Shown here in pieces: positions 47,882 to 57,566 of a stretch of DNA of 64,000 nt. The notes beneath the pieces were generated by a model. It was not told the DNA's origin. It did not search any database and saw only the letters and a list, made by a program, of their open reading frames with translations. This DNA comes from Bacteroidota bacterium (GTDB taxonomy: Bacteria > Bacteroidota > Bacteroidia > Flavobacteriales > Flavobacteriaceae). The translations under genes and the position numbers were made by a program. The DNA is taken from assembly GCA_022562895.1 (NCBI GenBank), contig JADFOK010000007.1, positions 30,596-94,595 on the forward strand, written 5' to 3'. The number at the start of each line of letters is the position of its first letter. Position 1 is the first letter of the stretch.

Positions 47882-48913
47882 ATGTCAAAACCAACTCACA
47901 TACTGGTCATCAGATTATCCGCACTAGGAGACGTAGCAATGACAGTTCCTGTATTAAGTGTTTTTGCACAAAGCTATCCTAAGGTAAAGCTAACCGTACT
48001 TTCCAGAGCTTTTTTTAAACCTCTTTTTGAAGATATTCCAAACATTAATTTTCTTGAAGCCGACGTTTATGGTAAACATAAAGGTATTGGCTTATTAAAA
48101 TTAGCTAGAGAAGCAAAAAAACTGGGTGTTGATGCCATAGCCGATTTGCACGATGTAATTCGTTCAAAGGTTATCACTCAATATCTTAGGGTTAGTGGAA
48201 TTAAAATAGCTACTATAGATAAAGGGCGAACCGAAAAAAAAGCGCTAACTCGTAAAAAGAACAAAATTTTTGAGCCTTTAAAAACAACCCATCAGCGTTA
48301 TTCAGATGTCTTTTCGACACTTGGTTATCCCTTAAATCTACAATCGTATATAATTCCTCAAAGAAAAAAACTTACTACAAAATTGCAAAACCTGATAGGA
48401 ACAGCCCCTAAAAAACTTATAGGTATAGCTCCTTTTGCGGCTTTTAAAAGTAAAATGTACCCACTGGATATGATAAAAGAGGTCATTGCAAAGATCAACG
48501 AGACCCAGCAATATCGTATTTTTCTTTTTGGAGGCGGAATAGAAGAAATCGAAATTCTTAAAGAATTAGAGAAGGGCTTTTCTTCTGTTATTAGCGTTGC
48601 AGGGAGGATTAGTTTTAAAGAAGAACTTTTGTTAATCTCAAATCTTGACCTGATGCTGTCAATGGATAGCGCGAATGGACATTTAGCAGCTATGTTTGGA
48701 ATACCCGTTATTACAATTTGGGGAGTTACACATCCTTATGCAGGATTTGCACCTTTTGTACAACCTAAGGAAAATGGATTATATGCAGAACGAAAACAAT
48801 ACCCTTTAATTCCAACTTCGGTGTATGGTAATAAATATCCTGAAGGATATGAAAATGCAATAAAAACGATTGCTCCTGAAACAGTTATTGATAAAATTTA
48901 TATGATGTTGTAA
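47882..48913 (+). CDS. Glycosyltransferase family 9 (heptosyltransferase-like)
   Basis: A 343-residue GT-B enzyme. The N-terminal motif ILVIRLSALGDVAMTVPVL (residues 7-25) and the C-terminal block SMDSANGHLAAMFGIPVITIWGVTHPYAGFAP (split across about 260-291) are the GT9 signature. It would add a heptose or related sugar to the LPS core. It is linked to the DUF4254 gene upstream and converges on a T9SS cargo gene. Confidence 0.93.
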   Translation: MSKPTHILVIRLSALGDVAMTVPVLSVFAQSYPKVKLTVLSRAFFKPLFEDIPNINFLEADVYGKHKGIGLLKLAREAKKLGVDAIADLHDVIRSKVITQYLRVSGIKIATIDKGRTEKKALTRKKNKIFEPLKTTHQRYSDVFSTLGYPLNLQSYIIPQRKKLTTKLQNLIGTAPKKLIGIAPFAAFKSKMYPLDMIKEVIAKINETQQYRIFLFGGGIEEIEILKELEKGFSSVISVAGRISFKEELLLISNLDLMLSMDSANGHLAAMFGIPVITIWGVTHPYAGFAPFVQPKENGLYAERKQYPLIPTSVYGNKYPEGYENAIKTIAPETVIDKIYMML

Positions 48914-48945
48914 GATGCAATATCAACTTTGTCAAAGATATCAGG

Positions 48946-50349
48946 TTATTGTTTAATAATTTTTTTAGTTAAAACCCCGATTTCTGTCTCAACACTTACA
49001 AAAAACAACCCTCTGTACATATTTGAAACGTCTATTTGGATAAAACCATCGTTTTTATCTAAAACCAGCTGTCCTAATGTATTATAGATCTTTACTGAGT
49101 TTATCCTTTTGGCGTTGTTAACATTAATGGTTAAAATATCTTTTACCGGGTTGGGATATAAGATAACCTCTTGCAAAGGATAATCTTTAACATCCAAAAT
49201 AGTATAATTTTCATACCAGGCTATTTTATCATCAAAAGCAGAAGCAGAAATCACATCTATCAATCCATCATTATCAAGGTCAGCAGCTGAAGCATCTCTA
49301 GGCGAGTCTACTTCGGCTGATATAAGTATCTGTGAACTAAAATTACCAAGCCCATCCATATTTTTAAACCATGAAATTGCGTCTTCACCCAAAAATCCCC
49401 CCCAATGAATTAAATCAATATCTCCATCACTATCAAGATCAGAAGGGCGTACAAAACCAGCCGATATAGGGTGAGAATAAATTCCTTGTGCTTGGGCAAA
49501 ATTTCCTTGTCCGCCAAGATTCTCAGTCCAATAGATAACAGAAGGGTCTTGAGGATCGTCATTATTAACACCTAGAAGAATATCAATTCTTCCATCTTGG
49601 TTTATATCTGCATGCCTAATAAAATATATACGAAAAAAGCATGAAGAACAATATCCAAATGTCGAGATATGCTTTTTTTCTGAAAAGTTTCCTTGACCAT
49701 CAAGATTTTCATACCAAGTTAATACTGTATGAAAGACAAACTCATCATAAGAGGCTATAATATCAACATCTCCATCGTTGTCTAGGTCAAAGATTGTAAA
49801 AGCATCCCCTAACTCCGATGTGTCGAGATCAATACCAATGAAACTATTAAAGGTCCCTTGTCCGTCAATATTCTCGAACCAAACAAGACCAGCAGGTAGA
49901 ACTGCAACAATATCTAAATCTCCGTCAGTATCAAGATCCCCTGCGGATAATCCAGAAACAGCAGGACCAAAAGAAACTATATTAAGAGCAGAAAAATTAC
50001 CCATTCCTAAATTCTCCATCCAACCAATTTCCGGTGTATTAGTAATTGAATATAAAATATCCTTATCACCATCACCATCAAAGTCAAACATCGAGAGCGA
50101 TGAAAGACCCGGAATATTTTCAACAAGAATTTGGTCAGTAAAATTACCTTGTCCGTCAAGATTATTATACCAAACAATAGCCGTATTTGATTGCGCCAAT
50201 ACATCAAGATCACCATCAAAGTTTAGGTCAATAGGAATTACACCCCATGCAAGATTAAATTCATTTGAAATTATTTGTTGTGGCCCAAATTGAGCAAGGC
50301 TTTTAACACTTAAAAAAACAAGTAGTATTAATGTTATTCTTTTTATCAT
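48946..50349 (-). CDS. Secreted FG-GAP/VCBS repeat protein with T9SS type A sorting domain
   Basis: A 467-residue exported protein with a signal peptide (about 1-19). Between 30 and 375 it has about seven repeats of the FG-GAP/VCBS type, each with DLDxDGDxDI-like calcium-binding loops (FDFDGDGDKDI, DLDTDGDLDI, DLDNDGDVDI, DINQDGRIDI, DLDSDGDIDL, DLDNDGLIDV). This predicts a beta-propeller. The C-terminus (ILYPNPVKDILTINV to VLTKKIIKQ) is a type A T9SS sorting domain, so it should be secreted or anchored at the surface. The secretion component SprE is encoded 3 kb away. Confidence 0.88.
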   Translation of the reverse strand: MIKRITLILLVFLSVKSLAQFGPQQIISNEFNLAWGVIPIDLNFDGDLDVLAQSNTAIVWYNNLDGQGNFTDQILVENIPGLSSLSMFDFDGDGDKDILYSITNTPEIGWMENLGMGNFSALNIVSFGPAVSGLSAGDLDTDGDLDIVAVLPAGLVWFENIDGQGTFNSFIGIDLDTSELGDAFTIFDLDNDGDVDIIASYDEFVFHTVLTWYENLDGQGNFSEKKHISTFGYCSSCFFRIYFIRHADINQDGRIDILLGVNNDDPQDPSVIYWTENLGGQGNFAQAQGIYSHPISAGFVRPSDLDSDGDIDLIHWGGFLGEDAISWFKNMDGLGNFSSQILISAEVDSPRDASAADLDNDGLIDVISASAFDDKIAWYENYTILDVKDYPLQEVILYPNPVKDILTINVNNAKRINSVKIYNTLGQLVLDKNDGFIQIDVSNMYRGLFFVSVETEIGVLTKKIIKQ

Positions 50350-50477
50350 ATTATTACCCGAACAGGGGTATTTTTTATATATCCACTACTTCTAGTAAAA
50401 GTTAAGAAGCCTGACGCATTATTTAATTAATCTCTTTAAAAACACAAAATATTAGCGCTAGCCTTTCGTTTCAGACA

Positions 50478-51527
50478 TTACACATCATCATAATCAATCA
50501 CTAAAGTTGGAGTAGTGGGTTGTGCCTGACAAGTTAGAATAAAATCTTCAGCAATTTCCTCATCGGTTAAGATTTCGTTTTTACGCATTACTGCTTTCCC
50601 TTCTTTTATTCGTGCGATACAGGTAGCGCAAATCCCTCCTTGGCAGGAATATGGGGCATCAATATCTTTTTCTAAAACGGCTTCTAAAACTGTTTTACTT
50701 TGTGGCATAGTAAAGCTTTGAGTTTCATCATCTACGGTAACGGTAAGAAGTGTGTTTCCGTCAAGGTTTTCTATTGATAATTCTTTTTCTGAAGTAGTAA
50801 ATAGCTCATAACTAATTTGAGAATCATCAACACCATTATCTTTTAGTGTGGATGACACAACTTTTATCATAGGTTCCGGGCCACAAAGATAAAATTCATG
50901 AAATATTTTGTCTTTATATTTTTTTTTCAAAAAAAAGTTCACAAGAGATTTGTCAATCCTTCCAAAAGGTGCATTTTTCTCCTGAATTTGACTAAAGATA
51001 AATTCAATATTAAACCTTTCGGAATATTCTTTTTGCAATTCTATCAAGTTATTATAGAACATAGTTTCTTTAATCGATTTGTTTCCATAAACCAATAGAA
51101 ATGTACTTTTAGGCTCTTGTTCCAAAACCGTTTGAACAATTGAAAGTACAGGAGTAATTCCGCTTCCGGCCGCAAAAGCTACATAATTTTTTGAAGCGTT
51201 TAAAACTGGGTCTAAAATAAATTTTCCCTGAGGCGGCATCACTTCTAGTATATCGTCTGATTTGAGTTTTTTATTAGCAAAAACAGAAAAAATTCCATTA
51301 GACACCCTCTTAATACCAACAATGATTCGAGCACTTTTTGGAGAAGACCAGATTGAATAGGATCTTCTGAATTCTATTTCGTCAATCGAATGTTTTAAAG
51401 TCAGATATTGTCCAGCTTTAAAAGAGAATATTTCTTTTAAGTCGTCAGGAATATTAAATTCTATAGAAACAGCATGAGGCGTTTCTTGTTTCACCTCTTT
51501 AATTGATAGCTCATAGAATTTACTCAT
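50478..51527 (-). CDS. PaaE-like ferredoxin--NAD(P)H oxidoreductase
   Basis: A 349-residue electron-transfer protein with an FAD-binding beta-barrel (RRSYSIWS at about 53-60), an NAD-binding domain (AAGSGITPVLSIVQTV at about 118-133) and a C-terminal plant-type [2Fe-2S] domain. The iron-sulfur cysteines are in SCQGGICATC (C-x4-C-x2-C) and a fourth about 29 residues later (LTCQAQ). This order is that of PaaE of the phenylacetyl-CoA epoxidase. No paaABCD genes are near, so the partner oxygenase or desaturase is unknown. Confidence 0.86.
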   Translation of the reverse strand: MSKFYELSIKEVKQETPHAVSIEFNIPDDLKEIFSFKAGQYLTLKHSIDEIEFRRSYSIWSSPKSARIIVGIKRVSNGIFSVFANKKLKSDDILEVMPPQGKFILDPVLNASKNYVAFAAGSGITPVLSIVQTVLEQEPKSTFLLVYGNKSIKETMFYNNLIELQKEYSERFNIEFIFSQIQEKNAPFGRIDKSLVNFFLKKKYKDKIFHEFYLCGPEPMIKVVSSTLKDNGVDDSQISYELFTTSEKELSIENLDGNTLLTVTVDDETQSFTMPQSKTVLEAVLEKDIDAPYSCQGGICATCIARIKEGKAVMRKNEILTDEEIAEDFILTCQAQPTTPTLVIDYDDV

Positions 51528-51547
51528 AGCATTAAAAATATTTTTAG

Positions 51548-51555
51548 CAAAAATA
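51548..51555 (-). promoter_or_regulatory. Candidate -7 element for the PaaE-like gene
   Basis: On the minus strand this reads TATTTTTG, matching TAnnTTTG, 20 bases before the start. The rest of the 237-base spacer 51528-51764 shows no clear promoter for sprE. Confidence 0.33.
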
Positions 51556-51764
51556 CAAATGAATTGTTTATGTATGAGGGACGTTTTTTAAATTAAGTAA
51601 ATGTTGAAAATGTAATGAAAAGATTAACAAGATACAGATTTTCAATTTTTATAGGTTTTACAGGCGAATTTTTTAAAAAGAAATGTATTTTTACCGTTCA
51701 TTTTTGAGTTTACATACTAAAAGCAAAGCTTTTAAGTTTCAATATTATATAAACGAAACATATT

Positions 51765-54461
51765 TTGAAAGGATTAATAAAATTCACTATATTTTTAATG
51801 GCAGTCTTAGTTTTGGCCGCTTGTTCGCGTAAGAAAAACACTTTTTTAACCAGAAATGCTCAGGCCGTAAAAGCCGAGTTTAACGCACTTTATAATGGTA
51901 ACCTGGCTTTTGAAGAAGGAAAAAATGAAATAGCCCAAACATACCGTGATAATTTTTGGGAAATATTGCCTGTTGAACGACTGGATTTAAAAGAAAATAG
52001 TGGCCTTCCAGGGGAATCTCCCAACCCCAAATTTAGCAGAGCAGAAGAAAAAGCCGCAAAGGCGATTCAAACACATTCAATTTATCTGGGCGGTAAGGAG
52101 TACAATCCACAAATAGACGAAGCATATATCCTTTTAGGAAAAGCTCGTTATTACGATAAACGTTTTATCCCTGCTTTAGATGCCTTTAACTTTATATTAA
52201 ATAAATACCCAGCTTCAAATAATATAAATCATGCAAAAGTATGGAAGGCGAAGACAAACATTCGTCTTAATAACGAGGAAGTAGCGATAGAAAGCCTTAC
52301 GAATATGTTAAAAGGAAAAGAATTGAGCAATGTAGATATTGCAGATGCCTCTGCAATAATTGCACAAGCTTATATTAATCTCGATTCTTTAGAAGCAGCA
52401 TTACCAAATATAAAAGTTGCTTCCGAATATGTAAAAGACAATGAACTTAAAGGAAGATATTACTTTATAAAAGCACAATTATATAACAGATTAGATAAAA
52501 AAGATAGTGCAAATCTCGCTTTTGATGAGGTGATTGCTCTTAATCGAAAATCACCACGGATCTATATGATTACCGCTTATATAGCTAAAGCTAAGAATTT
52601 TGATTATGAAAAGGAAGATAAAATAGCATTCTTAGAATTACTTTTTGATTTGGAAGAAAATCGTGAAAACCGCCCCTTTCTCGATATAATATATAATCAG
52701 TTAGGAGAGTATTATATAAACAATGATAGTATTGATACGGCTATTAAATACTATAATTATTCTATTCAGGCTTTTAATTCAGATAGGGTTTTGCAATCAA
52801 TAAACTATCAAACGTTGGCTGAAATAAACTTTGATAGAGCTGAATATAAAAATGCAGGAGCCTATTACGACAGTACTCTTACTAATCTTGAAGAAGGAAC
52901 AAGGCAATGGCGACGTATTAAAAAGAAACGTGAAAATCTGGATGATGTTATTAAATATGAAGATATTGCTACACTTAATGATAGCATATTACGAATTGTT
53001 AATATGAGTGAAACACAACAATTAGCTTTTTTCACCGAGTATACAAACAGATTAAAAGAAAAAGCCATAGCAGACTCATTATCCAATATTGAAGAACAAA
53101 AATCCATTGCAAATAAAGAGTTTTATACTAATATTACCAGAAATGAGGAAGATGAAAAAGGGGAAAATAAACCCGTGAAGTTCTATTTTTATAATTCTTC
53201 AACAGTTGCCTATGGGAAGCAAGAATTTATTAAACGGTGGGGAAATAGAAAATTAGAAAATAACTGGAGGCTTTCTAGCAAAAAAAGCAAATTAGAAAAT
53301 ATTGATGATATAACAGATTCAAAAACACCTATAGCTGAAAACGAACTTTTTAAACCTGAAACCTATCTTGCTAAAATACCTAAGGATCAAAAAGTAATCG
53401 ATAGTCTTACCAAAGATCGAAACTTTGCATATTATCAATTAGGGTTAATTTATAAAGAAAAATTTAAAGAATACGAATTGGCTGCGAATCGCCTTGAGAG
53501 CCTGTTGTCGTTTGAACCAGAACAAAGATTGATTTTGCCTACAATGTACAACCTACATAAAATATATCTTGAACTTGAAAAGAATTTGCTGGCAGAACAA
53601 TTTAAAAATGAGATAATTTCTAAATATCCGGATTCACGTTATACCGAAATATTGCTAAACCCCAATACATTGCTTGCAACAGACGAATCAAGCCCTGAGT
53701 TTAAATATAAAAAATTGTTTGAAGAATTTGAAGCTTCCAATTATCAATATGTGATAGAAAATTGCGACTTATATATTGTCATTTATTACGGTGATGATAT
53801 TATTCCTAAATTTGAATTATTAAAAGCAACGGCTTTAGCAAGACAACAGGGATTCGAAGCTTATAAAAAAGCACTCAATTATGTATCATTAAATTATCCA
53901 AATTCTGAAGAAGGAAAAGAAGCTCGTGCTATTTATGCTACCGTATTGCCAAAGATTGCCAATAAAAAGTTCTTATCAGATGAAGAAAGTGATAAATGGA
54001 AAGTGGTTTATGATTTCAAAATCGATGAAAGAGAAGAAGCTGAAAAATTAAAAGAAAAACTTGATGATGCCTTAGCATGGTATAGATATGACACTATGTC
54101 AACTTCTATAGATTATTATAACCCTGAACTCTTTTTTGTGATGATCCATGGATTAAATACCAAACTGGGAGGACGAGGTTTTGCTAAAGTTTTAGATGAA
54201 AGTAAAAAATATCAAATAAAGAAATCATTTTTTGAAATATCCTCACCGAATTACAAAATTATTCAGATACACAAAAACCTTGAAGATTACTTAAATGCCG
54301 ATCTAACATTAACGCGTGTAGATGATAAAAATGATAATATAGAGGGTGGCAAGAAAAATGAAATGAAGAATAATATTAAGGATGATAGAATGAAAATTGA
54401 CGAGAAAAAAAAGAATAGTAAAGAACAGAATAAGAAAAATAAAGATAACACTCATAAATAA
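51765..54461 (+). CDS. sprE: Type IX secretion/gliding lipoprotein SprE (PorW)
   Basis: An 898-residue lipoprotein, start TTG, with lipobox VLAACS (Cys20). Tetratricopeptide-like helical repeats run through most of its length, for example AYILLGKARYYDKRFIPALDAFNFILNKYP (split at residues about 126-155) and YYQLGLIYKEKFKEYELAANRLESLL. The C-terminal tail is lysine-rich low complexity. The N-terminal sequence matches SprE/PorW, needed for T9SS and gliding in flavobacteria. The bactofilin gene follows six bases after the stop, the arrangement I recall from related genomes. Confidence 0.85.
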   Translation: MKGLIKFTIFLMAVLVLAACSRKKNTFLTRNAQAVKAEFNALYNGNLAFEEGKNEIAQTYRDNFWEILPVERLDLKENSGLPGESPNPKFSRAEEKAAKAIQTHSIYLGGKEYNPQIDEAYILLGKARYYDKRFIPALDAFNFILNKYPASNNINHAKVWKAKTNIRLNNEEVAIESLTNMLKGKELSNVDIADASAIIAQAYINLDSLEAALPNIKVASEYVKDNELKGRYYFIKAQLYNRLDKKDSANLAFDEVIALNRKSPRIYMITAYIAKAKNFDYEKEDKIAFLELLFDLEENRENRPFLDIIYNQLGEYYINNDSIDTAIKYYNYSIQAFNSDRVLQSINYQTLAEINFDRAEYKNAGAYYDSTLTNLEEGTRQWRRIKKKRENLDDVIKYEDIATLNDSILRIVNMSETQQLAFFTEYTNRLKEKAIADSLSNIEEQKSIANKEFYTNITRNEEDEKGENKPVKFYFYNSSTVAYGKQEFIKRWGNRKLENNWRLSSKKSKLENIDDITDSKTPIAENELFKPETYLAKIPKDQKVIDSLTKDRNFAYYQLGLIYKEKFKEYELAANRLESLLSFEPEQRLILPTMYNLHKIYLELEKNLLAEQFKNEIISKYPDSRYTEILLNPNTLLATDESSPEFKYKKLFEEFEASNYQYVIENCDLYIVIYYGDDIIPKFELLKATALARQQGFEAYKKALNYVSLNYPNSEEGKEARAIYATVLPKIANKKFLSDEESDKWKVVYDFKIDEREEAEKLKEKLDDALAWYRYDTMSTSIDYYNPELFFVMIHGLNTKLGGRGFAKVLDESKKYQIKKSFFEISSPNYKIIQIHKNLEDYLNADLTLTRVDDKNDNIEGGKKNEMKNNIKDDRMKIDEKKKNSKEQNKKNKDNTHK

Positions 54462-54467
54462 GCAATT

Positions 54468-54971
54468 ATGTTTTCAGAAAAAAAAGACAATAAAAATGTA
54501 GATCCCGGTACAAGTCAAAATCGAATAAATGCCGGAACAAAGATCGTAGGAGATATAAGTTCGAAAGGATTTTTTAGAATAGACGGCACGATTGAAGGCA
54601 ATGTAAATACACCATCAAAAGTTGTTATAGGTAAAACAGGGGTAATTACTGGCGCCCTTACTTGTGAAAATTTAGATATAGAAGGGCGGTTCAAAGGCAA
54701 TCTTGATGTTTCAGGAACACTTAGTTTAAAATCAACTGCTCATATTGAAGGAGAGGTTATTGTAGGAAAACTATCTGTTGAGCCAGGAGCTACTTTTAAT
54801 GCCTCTTGTGTAATGAAAGGATCAACAAAAGAAAAAACGGTCCATACAACCCCTACTCCTGAAAATGAAAGTGACCCCGATAGTTATCGGGACAAAAAAT
54901 TACAAAATTATCCTTTTGACAGATCAAAAAGAAACCAAAAAACAAAAACAGAAGAAGAAAAATCGAACTAA
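54468..54971 (+). CDS. Bactofilin
   Basis: A 167-residue cytoskeletal protein with a central beta-helix bactofilin domain (about 18-110). It has the short repeating pattern IDGTIEGNVNTPSKVVIGKTG, then LDIEGRFKGNLDVSGTLSL and AHIEGEVIVGKLSVEPGA. The disordered tail is basic. Bactofilins polymerise without nucleotide and position envelope machinery. It lies between sprE and the ATP synthase genes and its 3' end overlaps the AtpZ gene in another frame. Confidence 0.9.
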   Translation: MFSEKKDNKNVDPGTSQNRINAGTKIVGDISSKGFFRIDGTIEGNVNTPSKVVIGKTGVITGALTCENLDIEGRFKGNLDVSGTLSLKSTAHIEGEVIVGKLSVEPGATFNASCVMKGSTKEKTVHTTPTPENESDPDSYRDKKLQNYPFDRSKRNQKTKTEEEKSN

Positions 54972-55182
54972 TTTTTTTGCTCGATTTTCAGGGATAACTT
55001 TTCAAATGATTGCCATAATTGGTTTAGGATCCTATGGCGGCGTAAAGCTTGACGAGGCCTACCCCAATAATTATTCAACTTTTACTATACTTTGTAGTTT
55101 GGCGTCAGTAGGAATAGCAATGTATTTTGTAGTAAAGCAGGTGAGTAATTATTCAAAAAAACAAAACGATAAAAATGAATAA
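54916..55182 (+). CDS. atpZ: ATP synthase accessory membrane protein AtpZ/AtpI
   Basis: A membrane protein of 88 residues if it starts at TTG 54916; a longer in-frame ATG at 54865 gives 105. I favour the TTG because the extra 17 residues show no family features. Two helices (about 33-52 and 60-78) with the GSYGGVKLDE link match the AtpZ/AtpI family. In other bacteria it helps c-ring assembly or magnesium transport. Its start lies inside the bactofilin 3' end, so translational coupling is likely. Confidence 0.75.
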   Translation: MTDQKETKKQKQKKKNRTNFFARFSGITFQMIAIIGLGSYGGVKLDEAYPNNYSTFTILCSLASVGIAMYFVVKQVSNYSKKQNDKNE

Positions 55183-55561
55183 AGACAAACTAAATTTCTT
55201 AGTTGGCTTATTTATTTTTACTGGGATTTTATATGTGGTTCATTATTCTATATTTTATAATTTCTTTTCAGAAATTACACTTTATATCCCCATTTGGTCT
55301 ATTTATTGTTTTAATTCTGTAGTTGTTTTAGTAGTTTACAGTATAATAAAAAATAAAACGAAAAAGGAAAGCAAGAAAGGATATAAAGCTTTTTTATTAC
55401 TTACTTTTATTAAAATGATACTTGCTATAGTGTTTTTATTGCCATTATTTTCAGGTAAATCAACAAACACTAAAACCGAAGTAATTAACTTTTTTATCCC
55501 TTATTTTTTCTTTTTAACCTTTGAAATTCTGGCAATAAATAAATTATTAAAATCCCAGTAA
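55175..55561 (+). CDS. Small membrane protein of the atp cluster (DUF6168-like)
   Basis: A 128-residue protein with four hydrophobic helices (about 8-27, 34-57, 68-88, 102-122). It lies between atpZ and atpB, the place where other bacteria have AtpI or AtpR-like proteins. I recall DUF6168 at this position in flavobacteria but cannot verify it. It overlaps the atpZ 3' end by 8 bases. Confidence 0.65.
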   Translation: MNKDKLNFLVGLFIFTGILYVVHYSIFYNFFSEITLYIPIWSIYCFNSVVVLVVYSIIKNKTKKESKKGYKAFLLLTFIKMILAIVFLLPLFSGKSTNTKTEVINFFIPYFFFLTFEILAINKLLKSQ

Positions 55562-55577
55562 ACAAAGTAGTTTTTAC

Positions 55578-55608
55578 TTTGCAATTTCATATAGTGTTAG
55601 TACATTTG
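55578..55608 (+). promoter_or_regulatory. Bipartite Bacteroidota promoter before atpB
   Basis: TTTG at 55578-55581 and TACATTTG at 55601-55608 are 19 bases apart, a full match to the Bacteroidota sigma-factor consensus TTTG-N19-TAnnTTTG. Transcription should start near 55613. It drives the structural atp genes and rules out an atpB start upstream of it. It is the best promoter in the window. Confidence 0.65.
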
Positions 55609-55638
55609 CCAAAATTTAGGAAACACAAAAACACTGTA

Positions 55639-56733
55639 TTGAAAACAACAAAATTCAACGTATTTAGGATCTTCATTTTAGGAGTGTTTTTTGTCTTAGT
55701 ATCTACTCCCACTTTTGCGATATCAGACGAACCGGAAGAAGAAGAATTCAAGGTAACAGAAGTGATTATGCATCATATAAAAGATGCACATGATTTTCAT
55801 TTACTCGATTGGGATGGTCACCCAATATCAATTCCTTTACCTGTATTACTTTGGACCGAGAACGGATTGGTAGCTTTTATGTCTAGTGAATTTCGTCACG
55901 ATGATTCCGGAAAAGTAATTGTTGAAAGGAATGGACAAAAGTTTGTTAAATATCACGAAGAAATATATTATGCTTCTAATTCAGCAGATGAGAACGGAAC
56001 CTACATGTTGTTTAATGAAGAACACGATCCTTTAAACGAACATCCTTTTGATTTTTCTATTACAAAACTGGTCTTTACAATGTTTGTTTCGATGCTATTG
56101 TTGATTTTAATTTTTGGATTTTCAGCAAGAGCATATACTAAAAACGGTGTGCCAAAAGGAATTGCAAAATTTACAGAGCCTTTAGTGGTTTTCATCAGAG
56201 ACGATGTAGCCATTCCTAATATTGGAGAAAGACACTATAAAAAATTCCTGCCCTTTTTATTAACCTTGTTTTTTTTTATTTGGATTAATAATATTATGGG
56301 TTTAATTCCTTTCTTTCCCTTTAGTGCGAACCTAAGTGGTAACATTGCTTTCACATTTGTACTGGCACTGATCACATTTGTAATGACAACAATACTTGGG
56401 ACTAAAGACTATTGGAAGCATATTTTTTGGATGCCTGGAGTTCCTGTTCCACTGAAACCATTTTTAGCTCTTATTGAATTCGCAGGAATTTTTATAAAAC
56501 CCGCTTCATTAATGATACGTTTGTTTGCAAACATTACTGCGGGGCATATTATCATATTAAGTCTAATCTCTTTAATATTTATATTTAAAAGTATTTGGGT
56601 CTCACCGGGTTCAATATTCTTTGCGGTTTTTGTAGGTCTTATTGAAGTATTAGTTGTAGCCATTCAGGCATATATATTTACCATGCTATCTGCTTTATAT
56701 ATTGGCAGTGCAATGGAAAAACACGAACATTAA
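55639..56733 (+). CDS. atpB: ATP synthase subunit a
   Basis: The F0 proton-channel subunit, 364 residues from TTG 55639. The frame is open from 55579, but that start would lie within the promoter. This N-terminus gives a signal-like helix (FRIFILGVFFVLVSTPTFA) and a long periplasmic acidic region (DEPEEEEF to about 150), typical of Bacteroidota AtpB. The essential arginine is in SLMIRLFANITAGHII (about residue 294), and the C-terminal helices end YIFTMLSALYIGSAME. It works with AtpE in proton flow. Confidence 0.92.
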   Translation: MKTTKFNVFRIFILGVFFVLVSTPTFAISDEPEEEEFKVTEVIMHHIKDAHDFHLLDWDGHPISIPLPVLLWTENGLVAFMSSEFRHDDSGKVIVERNGQKFVKYHEEIYYASNSADENGTYMLFNEEHDPLNEHPFDFSITKLVFTMFVSMLLLILIFGFSARAYTKNGVPKGIAKFTEPLVVFIRDDVAIPNIGERHYKKFLPFLLTLFFFIWINNIMGLIPFFPFSANLSGNIAFTFVLALITFVMTTILGTKDYWKHIFWMPGVPVPLKPFLALIEFAGIFIKPASLMIRLFANITAGHIIILSLISLIFIFKSIWVSPGSIFFAVFVGLIEVLVVAIQAYIFTMLSALYIGSAMEKHEH

Positions 56734-56737
56734 TTAA

Positions 56738-56992
<255 letters not shown>

Positions 56993-56994
56993 AA

Positions 56995-57033
56995 AAAAGC
57001 ATTGGTGCAACGGTTGGTTGCACCAATGCTTTT
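56995..57033. repeat. Perfect 17-bp hairpin between atpE and atpF
   Basis: The arms AAAAGCATTGGTGCAAC (56995-57011) and GTTGCACCAATGCTTTT (57017-57033) are perfectly complementary around a five-base loop. The structure starts three bases after the atpE stop and ends in T4, so it could be a partial terminator or an mRNA-stabilising element between atpE and atpF. Either would raise subunit c relative to b and the F1 genes. Confidence 0.75.
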
Positions 57034-57064
57034 AATACTATTAAAAAATTATAAATTTTAAATT

Positions 57065-57559
57065 ATGGATTTAGTTACTCCTGATGTTGGATTGATATTT
57101 TGGACTTTTATTTCGTTTGTAATCTTATTTTTTGTTCTTAAAAAATTTGCATGGAAACCTATAGTAGGTACTGTAAACGATAGAGAACAATCTATAAAAG
57201 ATGCATTAGCATCTGCCGAAAACGCAAAAAAGGAAATGAAAAACCTTACTGCAGACAATGAACGGATTTTAAAAGAAGCCCGTGCAGAAAGAGAAATCAT
57301 GATAAAAGAGGCACGTGATCTTAAAACCAAAATGATTTCAGATGCTAAAGAGGAAGCTAAAGTTGCCGCAGATAAAATGATTTCTCAGGCTCAAGAAGCT
57401 ATTAAGAATGAAAAGAAATCTGCTATTGCAGACCTGAAAAACCAAGTAGCTTCTCTATCTATTGAAATAGCTGAAAAAGTTGTAGAAAATGAACTTTCTG
57501 ACAAAGAAAAGCAATTAAAACTTGTAGAAGATATGTTAAGTGACACGACATTAAATTAA
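57065..57559 (+). CDS. atpF: ATP synthase subunit b
   Basis: A 164-residue peripheral-stalk subunit: one N-terminal helix (about 9-27, LIFWTFISFVILFFVLKKF), then a long helical coiled-coil with alanine/lysine/glutamate heptads to the end. It starts 31 bases after the hairpin. It is followed by atpH with a seven-base gap. Function is to hold F1 static against F0. Confidence 0.93.
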   Translation: MDLVTPDVGLIFWTFISFVILFFVLKKFAWKPIVGTVNDREQSIKDALASAENAKKEMKNLTADNERILKEARAEREIMIKEARDLKTKMISDAKEEAKVAADKMISQAQEAIKNEKKSAIADLKNQVASLSIEIAEKVVENELSDKEKQLKLVEDMLSDTTLN

Positions 57560-57566
57560 TAGATCA

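Noticed and set aside
49778..50293. A 171-codon frame antisense to the FG-GAP gene
   Set aside because: It is serine/proline-rich and repeats with the period of the FG-GAP units, as expected for a shadow; the sense strand has signal peptide, repeats and sorting domain.
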